Source: Eriocheir sinensis (lineage: Eukaryota; Arthropoda; Malacostraca; Decapoda; Varunidae). From it: 64,000 nt of DNA. The stretch is from NCBI RefSeq assembly GCF_024679095.1, contig NC_066517.1, positions 23,281,040-23,345,039 on the forward strand. The letters run 5' to 3'. The position numbers were made by a program, and so were the translations under genes. Positions 1 through 10,362 of the stretch are shown here, one piece after another (within the stretch, counting starts at the first letter, position 1; every line of letters begins with the position of its first letter). Below the pieces are notes generated by a model that was given only the letters and a program-made list of their open reading frames with translations, did no database searches and had not been told where the DNA came from.

Positions 1-152
1 GTTTCCTGGTGCTACTTACACATGTATCCTTAGTTGTATAATTACACTTTATAATGTACCTACTACCTGGGGGTTGGGATGGCATGCTCTTCCCTTCTTC
101 TTTAATTGTTTACTTGCAACAATAAACTATCAATCAATCAATCAAGGTTCTC
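1..152 (+). mobile_element. Truncated LINE 3' end (CAAT-tail family)
   Basis: This stretch matches the 3' end of the RNase H-bearing LINE at 42739-43633 (opposite strand there), including the segment around the AATAAACTATC motif and a short (AATC)n tail. It is a 5'-truncated, non-coding insertion. Further copies of this tail lie at 630-800, 3244-3302 (minus) and 3361-3410. Confidence 0.7.
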
Positions 153-237
153 AGCCTCCATATATACTTCTCATCCTCTTTACCTCCTGTTCATGGTTAA
201 GGCAAATACTGTGACTGCCAGGATTTACATTCTAATA

Positions 238-548
238 TGCTGGGGTGTTGGCAGGTTGTAGAATGTATGGTAACAAGGAAGAGGATAGATAAGCATGAGT
301 GTGAATGCCAATATAGTTAATTTGAGATGAGCTGAGTGATCAATGATTTTTCAAGAAAGGAGGAGAGCCATATCAGCTGGGATGTTGGCAGGTTGTAGAA
401 TGTATGGTAACAAGGAAGAGAATAGATAAGCATGAGTGTGAATGCCTATATAGTTAATGATGACAGCAGTACAGGCAAATGTATAATAAGGGTTTTGAGA
501 TGAGATGAGTGATCAATGATTTTTCAGGAAGGGAGGAGAGCCTTATCA
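238..548. repeat. Imperfect two-copy tandem duplication
   Basis: A segment of about 140 bp beginning near a GTTGGCAGGTTGTAGAATG motif occurs at about 247 and again at about 384. The second copy carries an extra insert near 455-495. It lies downstream of the MIF stop codon and is non-coding. Confidence 0.75.
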
Positions 549-629
549 GTGGACAATTACTCCTTGCCAGACAGTTACATACAGAATAAGCGCAAAGCCT
601 TTATTTTTTTTAGCACTTAATTGTTCCCT

Positions 630-800
630 ACCATTGTATCTTTTTAGTTTCCTGGTGTTACTTCCACATGTATCCTTAGTTGTATAATCACACTAAATGT
701 TCGACTACTGCCTGTGGGTTGGGATGGCATATACTGTACCTATGTTCCTCCCTTCTCCTTTGTTGTTTACTTGCACCAAGAAACTATCAATCAATCCACT
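630..800 (+). mobile_element. Truncated LINE 3' end (CAAT-tail family)
   Basis: This is a second copy of the repeat at 1-152, ending in AAACTATCAATCAATC. The sequence also matches the reverse complement of 42739-42900. A reverse-strand AATAAA (plus-strand TTTATT at 600-605) just beyond it could serve as the MIF poly(A) signal. Confidence 0.7.
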
Positions 801-993
801 CTACACTTCAGCCAGTCTAGAATGTGCCTCCATTTTCACAAGTGTCGTCCCCCACTGCTGATTATCCACCATCCACGTTCACATAAATATGAAGTTAATC
901 ATAGTGAAGCCTTTGTTAATCAACGTTTGTGTATTACCTATATACGTGGTTACATTTCACAGTGATAAATGGAGATATTTTCAAAGAACGTTT

Positions 994-2238
994 TCAGCGG
1001 CCAAATATTGTATGAAAAGTGGTTCCCTTGTACCCAACGTTTGAGGTTTCCAGAGCGTGGAAGTTTATATACATCCTGGAAAGAAAAGAAAGCCATCTCT
1101 TAATAAAGCTGTGAAACTCTTTAGTAATTACACATTATCACAACTGCTACAAAGACTTCAACTTTAAAACATGCAATACACTGTGAAAACTTAATTGCCT
1201 GTTCATTCAACACCAAAACTTTCCACATCTGCAATAGGCATCGGGCGTGAGGGGGCACAAGCAAAGGCCCATTACCTGTCACTGGGGATGCCGAGGGTCT
1301 GCTCCAGGTGTGCATAGAGCTTGGCGGCATGTAACTTGTTTTCCTCCACTCCCAGACTGCCAATGGAGGAGAGCTGGGCTGCCCCGCAAGGTTCAGTGGT
1401 TCCCCCAAAGCTCATCAGCTGGTCTGGCACGATACGCACCATGCAGTACTGAAAGGTTATCCGGGGTCACCAGAACAAAAGAACAACAAAACAAAAAAAA
1501 TAATACCTCTTGCTGTATCCGTGGACTAGTAGTATAATAAAAATAATATTAGCGAGAGTCGGTTGGTAGTGATACTGGACTGCTTCATCTTATATATTAC
1601 TCCCACCGGCCCACACCGCATGCCGAACAAACCTAACCTGGTAGCAGCGACGGGCCAAATTTGTGGCTTTACCGTGTAGCAGCGACGGGCCAAATTTGTG
1701 GCTTTACCGTGTAGCAGCGACGGGCCAAATTTTTGCCATGATATAAACCCCAAAAAATAGATGATACGTAATCTGATCACAAATGCTTTGATATATATTA
1801 TGAAATGGTTTGTGTGATGGATGATTTTTTTCTGATTTTTCTCGCTTAGAGAGACCATGAAGAGACATGATCCCCGCTTCTACTGGGTTAAAAAGTAACC
1901 TAAAACCTAACGGGGGAGCTTCACCTCCCTCAACCTCCCTTACGGAAGGCTTCCCGGCCCCCCTCGCCCCCCGTTTTTCACATTTAATTAAATAACAGCA
2001 TGACGAATAAATTTAAACTAACCTAACCTACCGTCACCTCTCCTTCCGAATTTAATCTCTTTCGAGGGTTATTAACGAGAGGGTAGTCTACTTACTTCTC
2101 TGCTATATAAAAAAAAGTCCCATTTCTTACCTCCTCTGATTTGCCAAGCATCTCACTAAGCAGCTTGCTGAGGCCGGTCAAGACCTCTGGCGTCACCTTC
2201 TCCTTGGGAACACTTGTGAACACCTCCAGTATAGGCAT
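994..2238 (-). CDS. MIF: Macrophage migration inhibitory factor (MIF) family protein
   Basis: Three exons read on the minus strand: 2131-2238, 1276-1448 and 994-1075. They total 363 nt and 120 aa, close to the usual 115-120 aa, with the classic three-exon MIF layout. The phases agree (0, then 2). The product starts MPILEVFTSV, so removing the initiator Met leaves the catalytic N-terminal proline. The central block VRIVPDQLMSFGGTTEPC and the C-terminal block RMYINF with SNVGY match the family, including the Lys after the first helix and the Tyr and Asn of the active-site strand. Of the vertebrate CxxC redox motif only the first Cys remains (PCGAAQ), so thiol oxidoreductase chemistry is unlikely. 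MIF proteins are small trimeric secreted cytokines with tautomerase activity and act in innate immunity of invertebrates. The third exon (27 codons) is too short to stand out as an ORF. The neighbouring XRCC4 gene is on the same strand, 4.8 kb upstream, with no sign of linked regulation. Confidence 0.93.
1633..1891. mobile_element. TTAA-flanked MITE with internal 35-bp repeat, copy 1
   Basis: The ends read CTAACCTGGTAGCAGCG and CGCTTCTACTGGGTTAA, imperfect inverted repeats with TTAA-type flanks. Inside are three units of about 35 bp containing GACGGGCCAAATTTGTGG, then an AT-rich body shared with the other copies at 5352, 24175, 35338 and 41210. It lies in MIF intron 1. Confidence 0.75.
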
Positions 2239-2850
2239 TGTGGTAACTGTTGGATGAAAGCTGGCATTAGTACCCACCAAATATGTATATAATCCTTGGT
2301 ACCCACCCCTGGTAATACAGAGTAAAAAAATGTTTTTATAATTGCATTGCCGGGGCTTGTACGTGCATGGTGTGAGGAGCAATCATATAGGCCTACCTAC
2401 AGTTTATGATCTGAATTCTAAAAGTGAATAATATTGCTATTGAAACCCAACTGCTTATACCTTATTATAGCTGAGCAAATATAGTCAGTAGAAGAATAAA
2501 CATTTTATATAGCTACTTAAGGATAGGCCCTACTACAGTTTAGGATACACTCTGTAGGACACGTTTTAGGATGCACTGGGTTCTAAAAATCAACAATATG
2601 CTGCTAAAGCCCCCATTGCTTACCTTGTTATAGCTGCCTTCACAATGGAAACAGTTAAAATATATGAGAACTTAAACTTCCTTGGTCTGAGGTTATCACG
2701 ATATGAGCTATATAGGGACCGAGCTCAGAGTGACAAGATCATGATTTGAGTGGCTGAGATAAGGCACGGGGAGTTCTGTCCGTCATGGTGATATAGTACT
2801 TGAATCCACTTAGAAATCCATATGATAAGACGTGTTATGGCCTACTGATA
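2239..2850. other. MIF upstream region with a degenerate two-copy repeat
   Basis: No gene is seen here. A block of about 110 bp around TACAGTTTA(T/G)GAT and ending CTTGTTATAG occurs at about 2395-2475 and again at about 2530-2640. The MIF promoter and any 5' UTR should lie here, but no clear TATA box was found. Confidence 0.5.
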
Positions 2851-2949
2851 TCTTTTTCCTTCTTTCCTCAGCCTATTTCACTGCAACAAGGGTAGGTACA
2901 GGAGAGAGATCAAGGGTGACTCATCAAGCTTGGAAATATTTCAATGGCC

Positions 2950-3035
2950 TCAATCTCCTTATCAGACCTATGAATGTTTGGGTTATTTTGACCTATGCTT
3001 GCTCTCACCCCTTCAGTTTTACCTCTAATCTTATA
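2950..3035 (-). repeat. Inverted copy of the sequence at 3683-3756
   Basis: The reverse complement of this block shares the run AAAACTGAAGGGGTGAGAGC and its flanks with 3683-3756. It marks an outer arm of a repeat that adjoins the foldback element at 3756-4759. Confidence 0.7.
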
Positions 3036-3243
3036 GTTCTCATTTCTTTTTGTCTGTCTGTCTCTCTGTTTCTTTCTCATCTCTTCCTATTTCTCTCTGA
3101 CTCCCATTGTCCCTTTGTCTCTCCCTGTCCCTTCATTTCTCTCTATCCGTCTCTTTCTGTACGTTTAACCTTTCCTGCAAGCATGGTGTGTATGGGAAAA
3201 TGCAATACAGACACATTGTCGAGAATCAGCCCTTTCAACCTTA

Positions 3244-3302
3244 TACTGATTGATTGATTGATTGATAGTTTATTGTTGCAAGTAAAACAACAAAGGAGAA
3301 CT
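3244..3302 (-). mobile_element. Short LINE 3' tail (CAAT-tail family), minus strand
   Basis: (TTGA)n followed by the reverse complement of the CAATAAACTATC end shared with 1-152 and 42739. A plus-strand fragment of the same tail lies 60 bp away at 3361-3410. Confidence 0.7.
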
Positions 3303-3360
3303 AACCTTATTCATTTTCCTGCAATATATATTAGTTTGTGTATAGAAATCATTACGTATA

Positions 3361-3410
3361 ACTTTGTTGTTTACTTGCACCAATAAACTATCAATCAATC
3401 AATCAAACTA
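3361..3410 (+). mobile_element. Short LINE 3' tail (CAAT-tail family), plus strand
   Basis: About 50 bp ending AATAAACTATCAATCAATC, opposite in orientation to 3244-3302. It is severely 5'-truncated and non-coding. Confidence 0.7.
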
Positions 3411-3624
3411 CAATTAATTATTCACAACAGAACCATAGCAAACAAATATCACTACCTACTCCCCCCTCCCCACTCGTGAAACTACTAAGAACTGGGAATG
3501 GATACAAAATGATAATAAGAAAATGGCATAAATCAAAGGAAATGAAGGAATTGAACTCTTAAAATGTATACAAACAAGCTGCCATGTTTTCAGTCATCGC
3601 CTAAGACGACCCACATGCTGTCCT

Positions 3625-3626
<2 letters not shown>

Positions 3627-3676
<50 letters not shown>
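3627..3676. repeat. (GA)n microsatellite
   Basis: An uninterrupted GA run of about 50 bp in intergenic DNA. Confidence 0.95.
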
Positions 3677-3681
<5 letters not shown>

Positions 3682-3755
3682 AGATAACTATAATATTAAA
3701 GGCAAAACTGAAGGGGTGAGAGCAAGCCAAGGTCAAAGTAACCCAAACAATAGGC

Positions 3756-4040
3756 CTCTGATAGATGGTTGTTAATTACCGCCGATCAGTCGAGAGAGAT
3801 AGTCGGGTTAGTCATTAGTTAATTGATGTTTACGCGTTCGCCGGTCTTATCGCCAAGGGTTATAATGCAGGGTTAATGTATAGTGAATGATTCCATAAGG
3901 TCCTGAGGGTGACTGACTCACGTAAGGGGCGTCAGAGGCCCTGCGGGTGAGCTACAAGGGAGAAAAAGCAGCAGACGGTGTCAAGAATAGGTACTTTAAT
4001 TAACTCGCTTTCGTGTCGTACATGTATATACGTCGCCCCT

Positions 4041-4087
<47 letters not shown>

Positions 4088-4759
4088 ACGGAGAGAGAGA
4101 GAGCAGCAGCATCCATTCCCTCTCTGTCCTTGCAATCCTCCCAGCCCATCTCAGTATCACATGCACGACAGTTTCATCCACACCCCTGTCACCAGGCTTC
4201 CATCAGTTTTAGTCAGTGGCCCCTGTTCTGTCATCATGATGCCGTATTAGTTGACTTGTTCTTTGTTCTAGTAGCCACAAATTGTGTTCCAGGTTTTGAC
4301 AGAACAGGATAAAATAAAGGTTCGTGTCAGCGTGCGGGTGTCTCATTCTTGAAATCACGTACCGCAGTTGAGGTATAACGGTCAAAACCTGTAACATAAT
4401 TTGTGGCTACTAGAACAAAGAACAAGTCAACTAATATACTACGGCATTATGATGACAGAACAGGGGCGACGTATATACATGTACGACACGAAAGCGAGTT
4501 AATTAGAGTACCAATTATTCTTGACACCGTCTGCTGCCTTTTCTCGATCCCTTGTAGCTCACCCGCAGGGCCTCTGACGCCCCTTACGTGCATGAGTCAG
4601 TCACTCTCAGGACCTTATGGAAGCATTCACTACAATAACCCTACATTATAACCCTTGGCGATAAGACCGGGGAACGCGTAAACATCAATTAACCAATGAC
4701 CTCTAACCCGACACTCTCTCTCTCTCTCTGATCGGCGGTAACAACCACATATCAGCTCT
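3756..4759. mobile_element. 1-kb foldback palindrome
   Basis: Two arms of about 360-380 bp are inverted copies: 3756-4041 plus 4226-4297 on the left, 4381-4759 on the right, around an 83-nt loop (4298-4380). Matching points include TACATGTATATACGTCGCCC on the left and its reverse complement near 4463-4482, and GCCGTATTAGTTGACTTG against its inverse near 4424-4446. The left arm is split by an insertion at 4042-4218. No ORF with family resemblance is present. It resembles a foldback element or a large MITE. Confidence 0.85.
4042..4218. mobile_element. 177-bp insertion with 7-bp flanking duplication in a foldback arm
   Basis: The heptamer GCCCCTG occurs at both ends (4035-4041 and 4219-4225), while the intact right arm carries it once. 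The insert holds an (AC)n tract and unrecognised sequence. The undisturbed opposite arm acts as the empty-site control. Confidence 0.75.
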
Positions 4760-5195
4760 CTCTCTCTATCCTTGTCCCTGTCCGTTTCTGTCTGTCCCTG
4801 TCCCTTTTTGTTTTTCCCTGTCCCTTTTGTTTTTCCCTGCCCGCTTGTCTCTCACTGTCCCTTTCTGTCTCTCCCTGTCCCTCTCTGTCTCTCCCTGTCC
4901 GTTTATGTCCCTCCCTCTCCGCTTGTCTCTCCCTGTCCGTTTCTTTCTCTCCTTGTCCCTTTGTTTCTCCCTGTCCCTTTCTGTCTCTCCCTGTCCGTTT
5001 ATGTCCCTCCCTGTCCCTTTTCGTCTCTCCCTTTCCCTTTCTGTTTCTCCCTGTCCCTTTCTGTTTCTCCCTGTCCCTTTTTGTCTCTCCCTGTCCCTTT
5101 CGGTCTCTCCCTGTCCCTTTCGGTCTCTCCCTGTCCCTTTCCGTCTCTCCCTGTCCATTTCAGTCTCCCCCCCCCCCTCTCTCTCTCTCTTTCAG
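4750..5195. repeat. Pyrimidine-rich minisatellite (TCTCCCTGTCCCTTTCTG-like)
   Basis: About twenty degenerate units of some 18-20 bp on the basic pattern TCTCCCTGTCCCTTTCTG. Both strands are open for over 120 codons because of composition; neither is a credible gene. Confidence 0.9.
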
Positions 5196-5314
5196 GTTAA
5201 CAAACTCCAGTAGACCAACATGCATTTTAATTAGTGCAATATAAATTCAATGGAAGAAATCAAGTGTGTCAGTCATCCATCAGTGCTGTCAGTCTTACTT
5301 GGTCAGAATTTTGA

Positions 5315-6226
5315 TTAGGTAATACATGAGTTGGTGATGTAGGTCAGTGAATTAACCCGGTAGCAGCGATGGGCCAAAATTGTGGCTTTAATGCGTACCA
5401 GTGACGGGACAAATTTGTGGCTTTACCGTGTACCAGCGATGGGCCAAATTTGTGGCTTTACCGTGTACCAGCGACGGGCCAAATTTGTGGCTTTAATACA
5501 TACCAGCGACGGGACAAATTTTTGCTGTAACATAAACCCTCAAATTAAATGATGCATAAACTGATCAGAAATGCATTGATATATATATTATGAAATGGTT
5601 TGTGTGAGTGATGATTTTTTTTCATTTTTCTCGCTAAGAGGGGCCTTTAAGAAACATGATCCCCGCAGCTGCCAGGTTAATATAAGATATGCAAAAACAG
5701 TCATATCACATGTTGCTTCAAGTTTGTATAAGAATCATTAGGGCAAGCATCACACATTGTTTCAAGTTCGTATAAGAATCATTAAGTCAGTTTTTGCGTC
5801 AAGCTGTATACAGAGCAATGGAAGGAGGGTTGAACTGCTATTATTACAGGTCAGTGAATTAAGAATAGATGCACAAAAACAGTCATATCACACATTGCTT
5901 TAAGTCGTAGTAAGAATCATTAAGTCGATTTTTGCGTCAAGACGTAAATATTGAAACAGTAGGAAGGTTGAACTACTATTGTTACAGATCGGTGAATTAA
6001 CAAGACATATCACACATTGCTTCAAATCCTAACAAGAACCATTAAGTAGATTTTTGTCTCAAGACTTAAACAGTGAAGCGGTAGGAAGGTTGAACTACTA
6101 TTGTTACAAGTATTACAGGTTAGTGAATTAACAACAGACATATCACACATTGCTTTTAATCCTAATAAGAGCCATTAAGTCAAGTTTTTGTGTCAAGATG
6201 TATAAAGTGCAATGGTAGGGAAGTTG

Positions 6227-6227
<1 letters not shown>
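5315..6227. repeat. Tandem array of about 130-bp units, split by a MITE
   Basis: Repeated landmarks are AGGTCAGTGAATTAA, CATATCACACATTGCTT and AAGAATCATTAAGTC. About four units are recognisable. The first is interrupted at its TTAA by the element 5352-5680, and the other units show the empty site. Confidence 0.85.
5352..5680. mobile_element. TTAA-flanked MITE with internal 35-bp repeat, copy 2
   Basis: The element is flanked by intact TTAA on both sides (5352-5355 and 5677-5680). The ends read CCCGGTAGCAGCG and CGCAGCTGCCAGG. It holds five 35-bp units. Neighbouring array units carry a single TTAA at the same point, which supports a TTAA target duplication as in piggyBac-type transposition. 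Confidence 0.85.

Positions 6228-6306
<79 letters not shown>
6228..6306. repeat. (AC)n microsatellite
   Basis: An uninterrupted AC run of about 78 bp in intergenic DNA between MIF and XRCC4. Confidence 0.97.
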
Positions 6307-6308
<2 letters not shown>

Positions 6309-7020
6309 GATATGCAGAAAAGCCGGGACGTTTCACAGTATATTTCAGGACGTTTATCACGCTGCACAGCTTAATAAAAGAATAGTGTTTACGTTTGTGT
6401 TGGAGCGAGAGAGTTGGAAGTAACAGGATTGAATGTGCTGAGAGGGAGTGCCAGAACAGGGAGAGATGGAGACACTTCTGCTGCGCCCACCCCCTGGAAG
6501 GAAGGTCCAGCGAGGGAGTAGGGTGTCGAAAATATAGATAGATAGATAGTGTTTACGTTTGTGTTGCTCTCTGTCCTCTGCATATAATGAGAGAGTTGTT
6601 GACCACATACCCTTATAAATACATGCTTTTTAATGGTCTCTACTTTGCGAATTTTCACTTTCCGATGTTATTTGTTTACCATATTCTTGCCAGGTAGGAA
6701 AACCACCTGTACTTCAAACATGAAACATAACAACTTGCTGTGTTTGTAAAGCTCGGTAATAATAATGTGTTTGGATAAAAATATTTGTGGTTACATAATA
6801 AAAAACATCCTCGCCCACCACCATTTAAATAATCAACAAAATAAACTTTCCAACACGACCGGTAGTAGTAAAATATTTGGTGTTTCTGTAGTGTAGAAAA
6901 ATAAGCACATCAAAACACTTAAGTCTACCACCCAACACGCAGATGCATAGGAATTCACTTCATGTTACACACGTATGCATACCACCTAGCTACCTACTAC
7001 ACATTAAGTAACAACAGACA
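6307..7020. other. Intergenic DNA downstream of XRCC4
   Basis: No gene is recognised. The stretch is AT-rich and includes a short duplicated GTGTTTACGTTTGTGTTG motif (about 6386 and 6548). It should contain the XRCC4 3' UTR, but no poly(A) site can be assigned with confidence. Confidence 0.5.
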
Positions 7021-10000
7021 CTAGAAGAGGTCATAAATCATGGACATCGGTTCATCATCATCACAGTCGTTTTTTGGCTTTGGTTCCGTGGGTGATGTGA
7101 CTGCTTCGGTGATTTTACTCCTGGTGAGCTGTGGCGGAGGCTGGGAGACAGGCTTGACGGGTGATATGCTAGTGGTGGTACCCTGCTTGGCCGTCCATGT
7201 GTCTTCGGCGTAAAGCTCTGCCTCAAGACTGGCACCAAGAATGTCCTGTGAATCATCTGCATTACTTGGTTTGCTCTCCGACACAGCCTTTTGCTCCCCA
7301 TTCCCTTGTCTGGTAACACTGGCCTTCTCCCTTTCTCTATTTGGCTTCACCGGGGACAGACTGATGGCTCTCTCCTCATCCGTGTCCATGTCCTCCTCAT
7401 CCTCCTCATCCGGGTCATCCACGTCTGTATCTGAGCTGTAGCCATCACTGTACTTGGCTGCCTCCTGTTTCCGCGCCTTCATCTGCCGCTTGGGTTTTTT
7501 GGTGGGCCGTGAGCTGGTGCCCGCCTCATCGCTGGTGCGCACAAGGCAGCTGGTGCGTGGTGCTGTGTGGCGTGGGACAGGGTTGAATGAGTTAAGTGTG
7601 GAAGCATTTGCGATGGATGGATAATGAGTCAACCAGCCTAAAAGTGGACACGATTCTTCTACGTAATTTAAAGAACCTGTCATTCTCTGTGGGAAGAATG
7701 CATAACCTTTCCCTTTGTATTACTATAGGGTGGATGAGTGAAGTGTGGAAGCATTTGTGATGGATGGATAATGAGTCAACCAGCTTAAAAGAGGACACAA
7801 TTCTTCTACATAATTTAAATATCTCTTCCTTCTACTGCAAAATATATTAATAAGGGAGAAATATATAACTTTTTCCCTTTGTGTTTCTGAATGACGGAAT
7901 TTTTTTTGTCAGCTTGCATGATTTATAAGAGAAGTCATTAGCGGGCTTTTTTGTTCTCATATATTTTTGCCCTTGAGCTGTTTCCTTTACTGTAAAAAAT
8001 AAATAAATAAAATAAAAACATATCCCCGAGACTTACCTGAGCTGCTGGGGTGAGTGGACCGTAGCTGGTGAATCCTCAGCTTCTTGGCATTAATCAGGGC
8101 GGCACATTTACTGTAGATTTCCCTCTCTAAGTCCACCTTCATTTGTACACTCTTGGATGCCAGCTCCACTGCCTTTTCCATATCTGAGATGAAGGAGAAT
8201 GAATTAATCTAACATGCCCTTTGAGATAACAGTCCACTGGTGTTACAATTAGGATGATCAGAGAAGATGCATATCCCACACAAGCAGCATCCTTACCTCT
8301 TGCATTGTCCTGTGTTTCTTTGGTCAGCCTCTGAACCTGGCGAGTGAGATCCTGTAGGTCTTGCATGGCGCCCAATAGTACCAGCTCCACTGCCTCATCG
8401 TACCCTGTCTGAGAGAGGGGTGCAGGTGAGAGGGAAGCTTTTTGTAACTCAGAACATGAACTTTTTTATAACTAGGTGTGGAGGTTTTTAGTAATTCAGA
8501 TTGGAAGCTTTATATAACTCATTGAAATGCTTTATATATTCAATGAGGTAGAGGCATGTTGTAGGTAAGATAGAGGATGAAAAAAGACTGAAAGAGGGGT
8601 GCAGGTGAGAGGGAAAGCTTGTTGTAACTCAAATGTAAGCTCTTTATAACTCAGAATGGAAGCTTTTTGTAAATCAGAATGGAAGCTTGTTGTAACTTAG
8701 AATGGAAGCTTTTTGAAACTCAGAATGGAAGCTTTTTGAAACTCAGAACAAGAACTTTTTATAACCTCAGAATGGAAGCTTTTTGTAACTCAGAACAAGG
8801 ACTTTTTATAACCTCTGAATGGAAGCTTTTTGTAACTCAGAACAAGAACTTTTTATAACCTCAGAATGGAAGCTTTTTGTAACTCAGAACAAGAACTTTT
8901 TATAACCTCAGAATGGAAGCTTTTTGTAACTCAGAACAAGAACTTTTTATAACTAGGAGTGGAGGCTTTTTTGTAATTCAGAGGGGAAGCTTTTTATAAC
9001 TCACCAACATGCTTTATATATTCAATGAGGTAGAGGCATGTTAAAGGTTGAATAGACGGGAAAAAAAAGACTTCTACAGACTTTTTGTTTGCCATAGTAT
9101 CATCACGCTTTAGAATCTCAAATAAATACTACCTCTCCTTCACATCATGTTAATTTTTCGCAAGTTCTGGAGCACACATGAAATAAAAGCATGATCACAT
9201 TAGTCCTTTCATAATATCGTCACCTTCGTAAACAAACCGCCTAAGTCATTATGTTCTACTTTTCGGGAAATCAAAACAGAATTGTCATTATCTCATTTGC
9301 CTTAAGATTTAGGCAGAAATGAAAAGGCCAATTCTAGAACACTCAAACCCTGAATGACGGAGGCAACTATACAAAAATGGGCGTCACATGATGAAAAATT
9401 GATCTAGACAAAAACCTGGAAATTGATGAAAAGTAACTTAGGCAATTGCTTTATGAGGGTGACAATATCCGGTTCTTAGCCTGAAAGAAGAAAGGAAAAA
9501 CTCTGGGTGTACCTTTTCCATCTTGAACCTTCCCTTCCTGCTGTGGATTTCCTTGTCCGGGAAGTACTGTTTCCAAACGAGGTGGCCATCCTGCACCTCA
9601 AAGACCCCCACATTGCTGTCCTCGCTGACCAGAGCCTCACACAGCTGCTCCATGTACTCATCGGGTGACCTCTTCACCTTGCTGCACCACTGCCGGAGGT
9701 CATCATTGTCCTTTGTCACCTGAAAATGTGGAGTTGTCACAGCTGGGAAGTTTTTTCTTTTTTAAACCTAACCTAACCAGACTTAACTTATCCTAACCTG
9801 ACCTAACCCAGCCTGACCTGACCTATAAAGAACTGAGCCTAACCTAACTTGACCAGACCTATTCTAATCTAACCTGACCTTAACCTACCCCAACCAAATA
9901 AGCGTGTTATATACCTGATAGGTGCCCTGCGCATTAGCATCCAGATCCAGTACTTAGCCTAAACTGACCTAAGCTAACCTAACCTGACCTAACCCAAACT

Positions 10001-10121
10001 AAGCCAACCTAGACAATTTCTACCTACAGTTTGAATGAGTAAACCAGGTGTGACTTAAGCTAACCTAACCTGACCTAACCCAAACTAAACCAACCTAGCT
10101 AATTTTTACCTAGTTTCCTTT

Positions 10122-10157
<36 letters not shown>

Positions 10158-10362
10158 GGACAGACCACCAAGCCAGGACCATAGTTTGTGTGGTCTGAAT
10201 ATCGATGTAAATTTCTATCTCTCTCCCTGGCCTTACCTTTAGCGTGTAGGAGTTGTTCTTCTCTAGTAACACAACCTCTAAAGCCTTCTGGTCCTCCCCG
10301 CACGAAGAAATGGCGTAATGCAGGTAAGGTCTGGCGTCCTGCACCAGTCTTCTCAGCCCCAT
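7021..10362 (-). CDS. XRCC4: XRCC4-like non-homologous end-joining protein
   Basis: Five exons on the minus strand: 10237-10362, 9513-9719, 8297-8408, 8037-8183 and 7021-7562. All phases agree and they give 377 aa (human XRCC4 is 336). Residues 1-111 form the head domain: YMEQLCEALVSED and GRFKMEKV match the human segment with ELRKALLSG and GSFNLEKV. Residues 112-200 are helical with a coiled-coil pattern, and DLEREIYSKCAALINAKK matches the region used to dimerise and to bind DNA ligase IV. The tail is acidic (DDPDEEDEEDMDTDEE) with a basic cluster RPTKKPKRQMK as a likely nuclear signal, and ends MSMIYDLF, like the short acidic-hydrophobic XRCC4 C-terminus. XRCC4 stabilises ligase IV and, with XLF, bridges broken DNA ends in the nucleus. 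XLF and PAXX share the fold, but the coiled-coil match favours XRCC4. Start chosen: the only Met opening the first exon. Introns hold minisatellites and TTAGG-like DNA. Confidence 0.88.
7578..7832. repeat. Two-copy duplication in XRCC4 intron 4
   Basis: A segment with AAGTGTGGAAGCATTTG and GATGGATAATGAGTCAACCA occurs at about 7578-7680 and 7722-7825. The first copy begins about 15 bp from the exon 5 acceptor. Confidence 0.85.
7938..8012 (+). mobile_element. LINE 3'-end fragment (TAGCGGGC tail family)
   Basis: The run TAGCGGGCTTTTTTG and CCCTTGAGCTG with a poly-A-like end is shared with copies near 29095, 33205, 34815, 38510, 47640, 48400, 48712 and 59830. It is a truncated, non-coding piece in XRCC4 intron 4. 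Confidence 0.65.
8412..9015. repeat. Minisatellite in XRCC4 intron 2, starting at the exon 3 acceptor
   Basis: About ten units of 40-50 bp use CAGAATGGAAGCTTTTTGTA and CAGAACAAGAACTTTTTATA. The block GAGGGGTGCAGGTGAGAGGG next to the exon 3 acceptor recurs at about 8593-8612, so one unit carries a second acceptor-like CAG. Confidence 0.9.
9760..10110. repeat. Degenerate (AACCT)n / TTAGG-type repeat in XRCC4 intron 1
   Basis: Dispersed CCTAACCTAACC, CTAACCTGACC and similar pentamer steps are interrupted by short unique DNA. The composition matches the arthropod telomere pentamer TTAGG in degenerate, internal form. A (CT)n run of about 35 bp lies just beyond, at 10121-10155. Confidence 0.8.

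Noticed and set aside
4766..5200. Open frames over 120 codons on both strands (RKGTGRDRKGQGE-like)
   Set aside because: An 18-20-bp minisatellite with no stop codon in several frames. Both strands are equally open.
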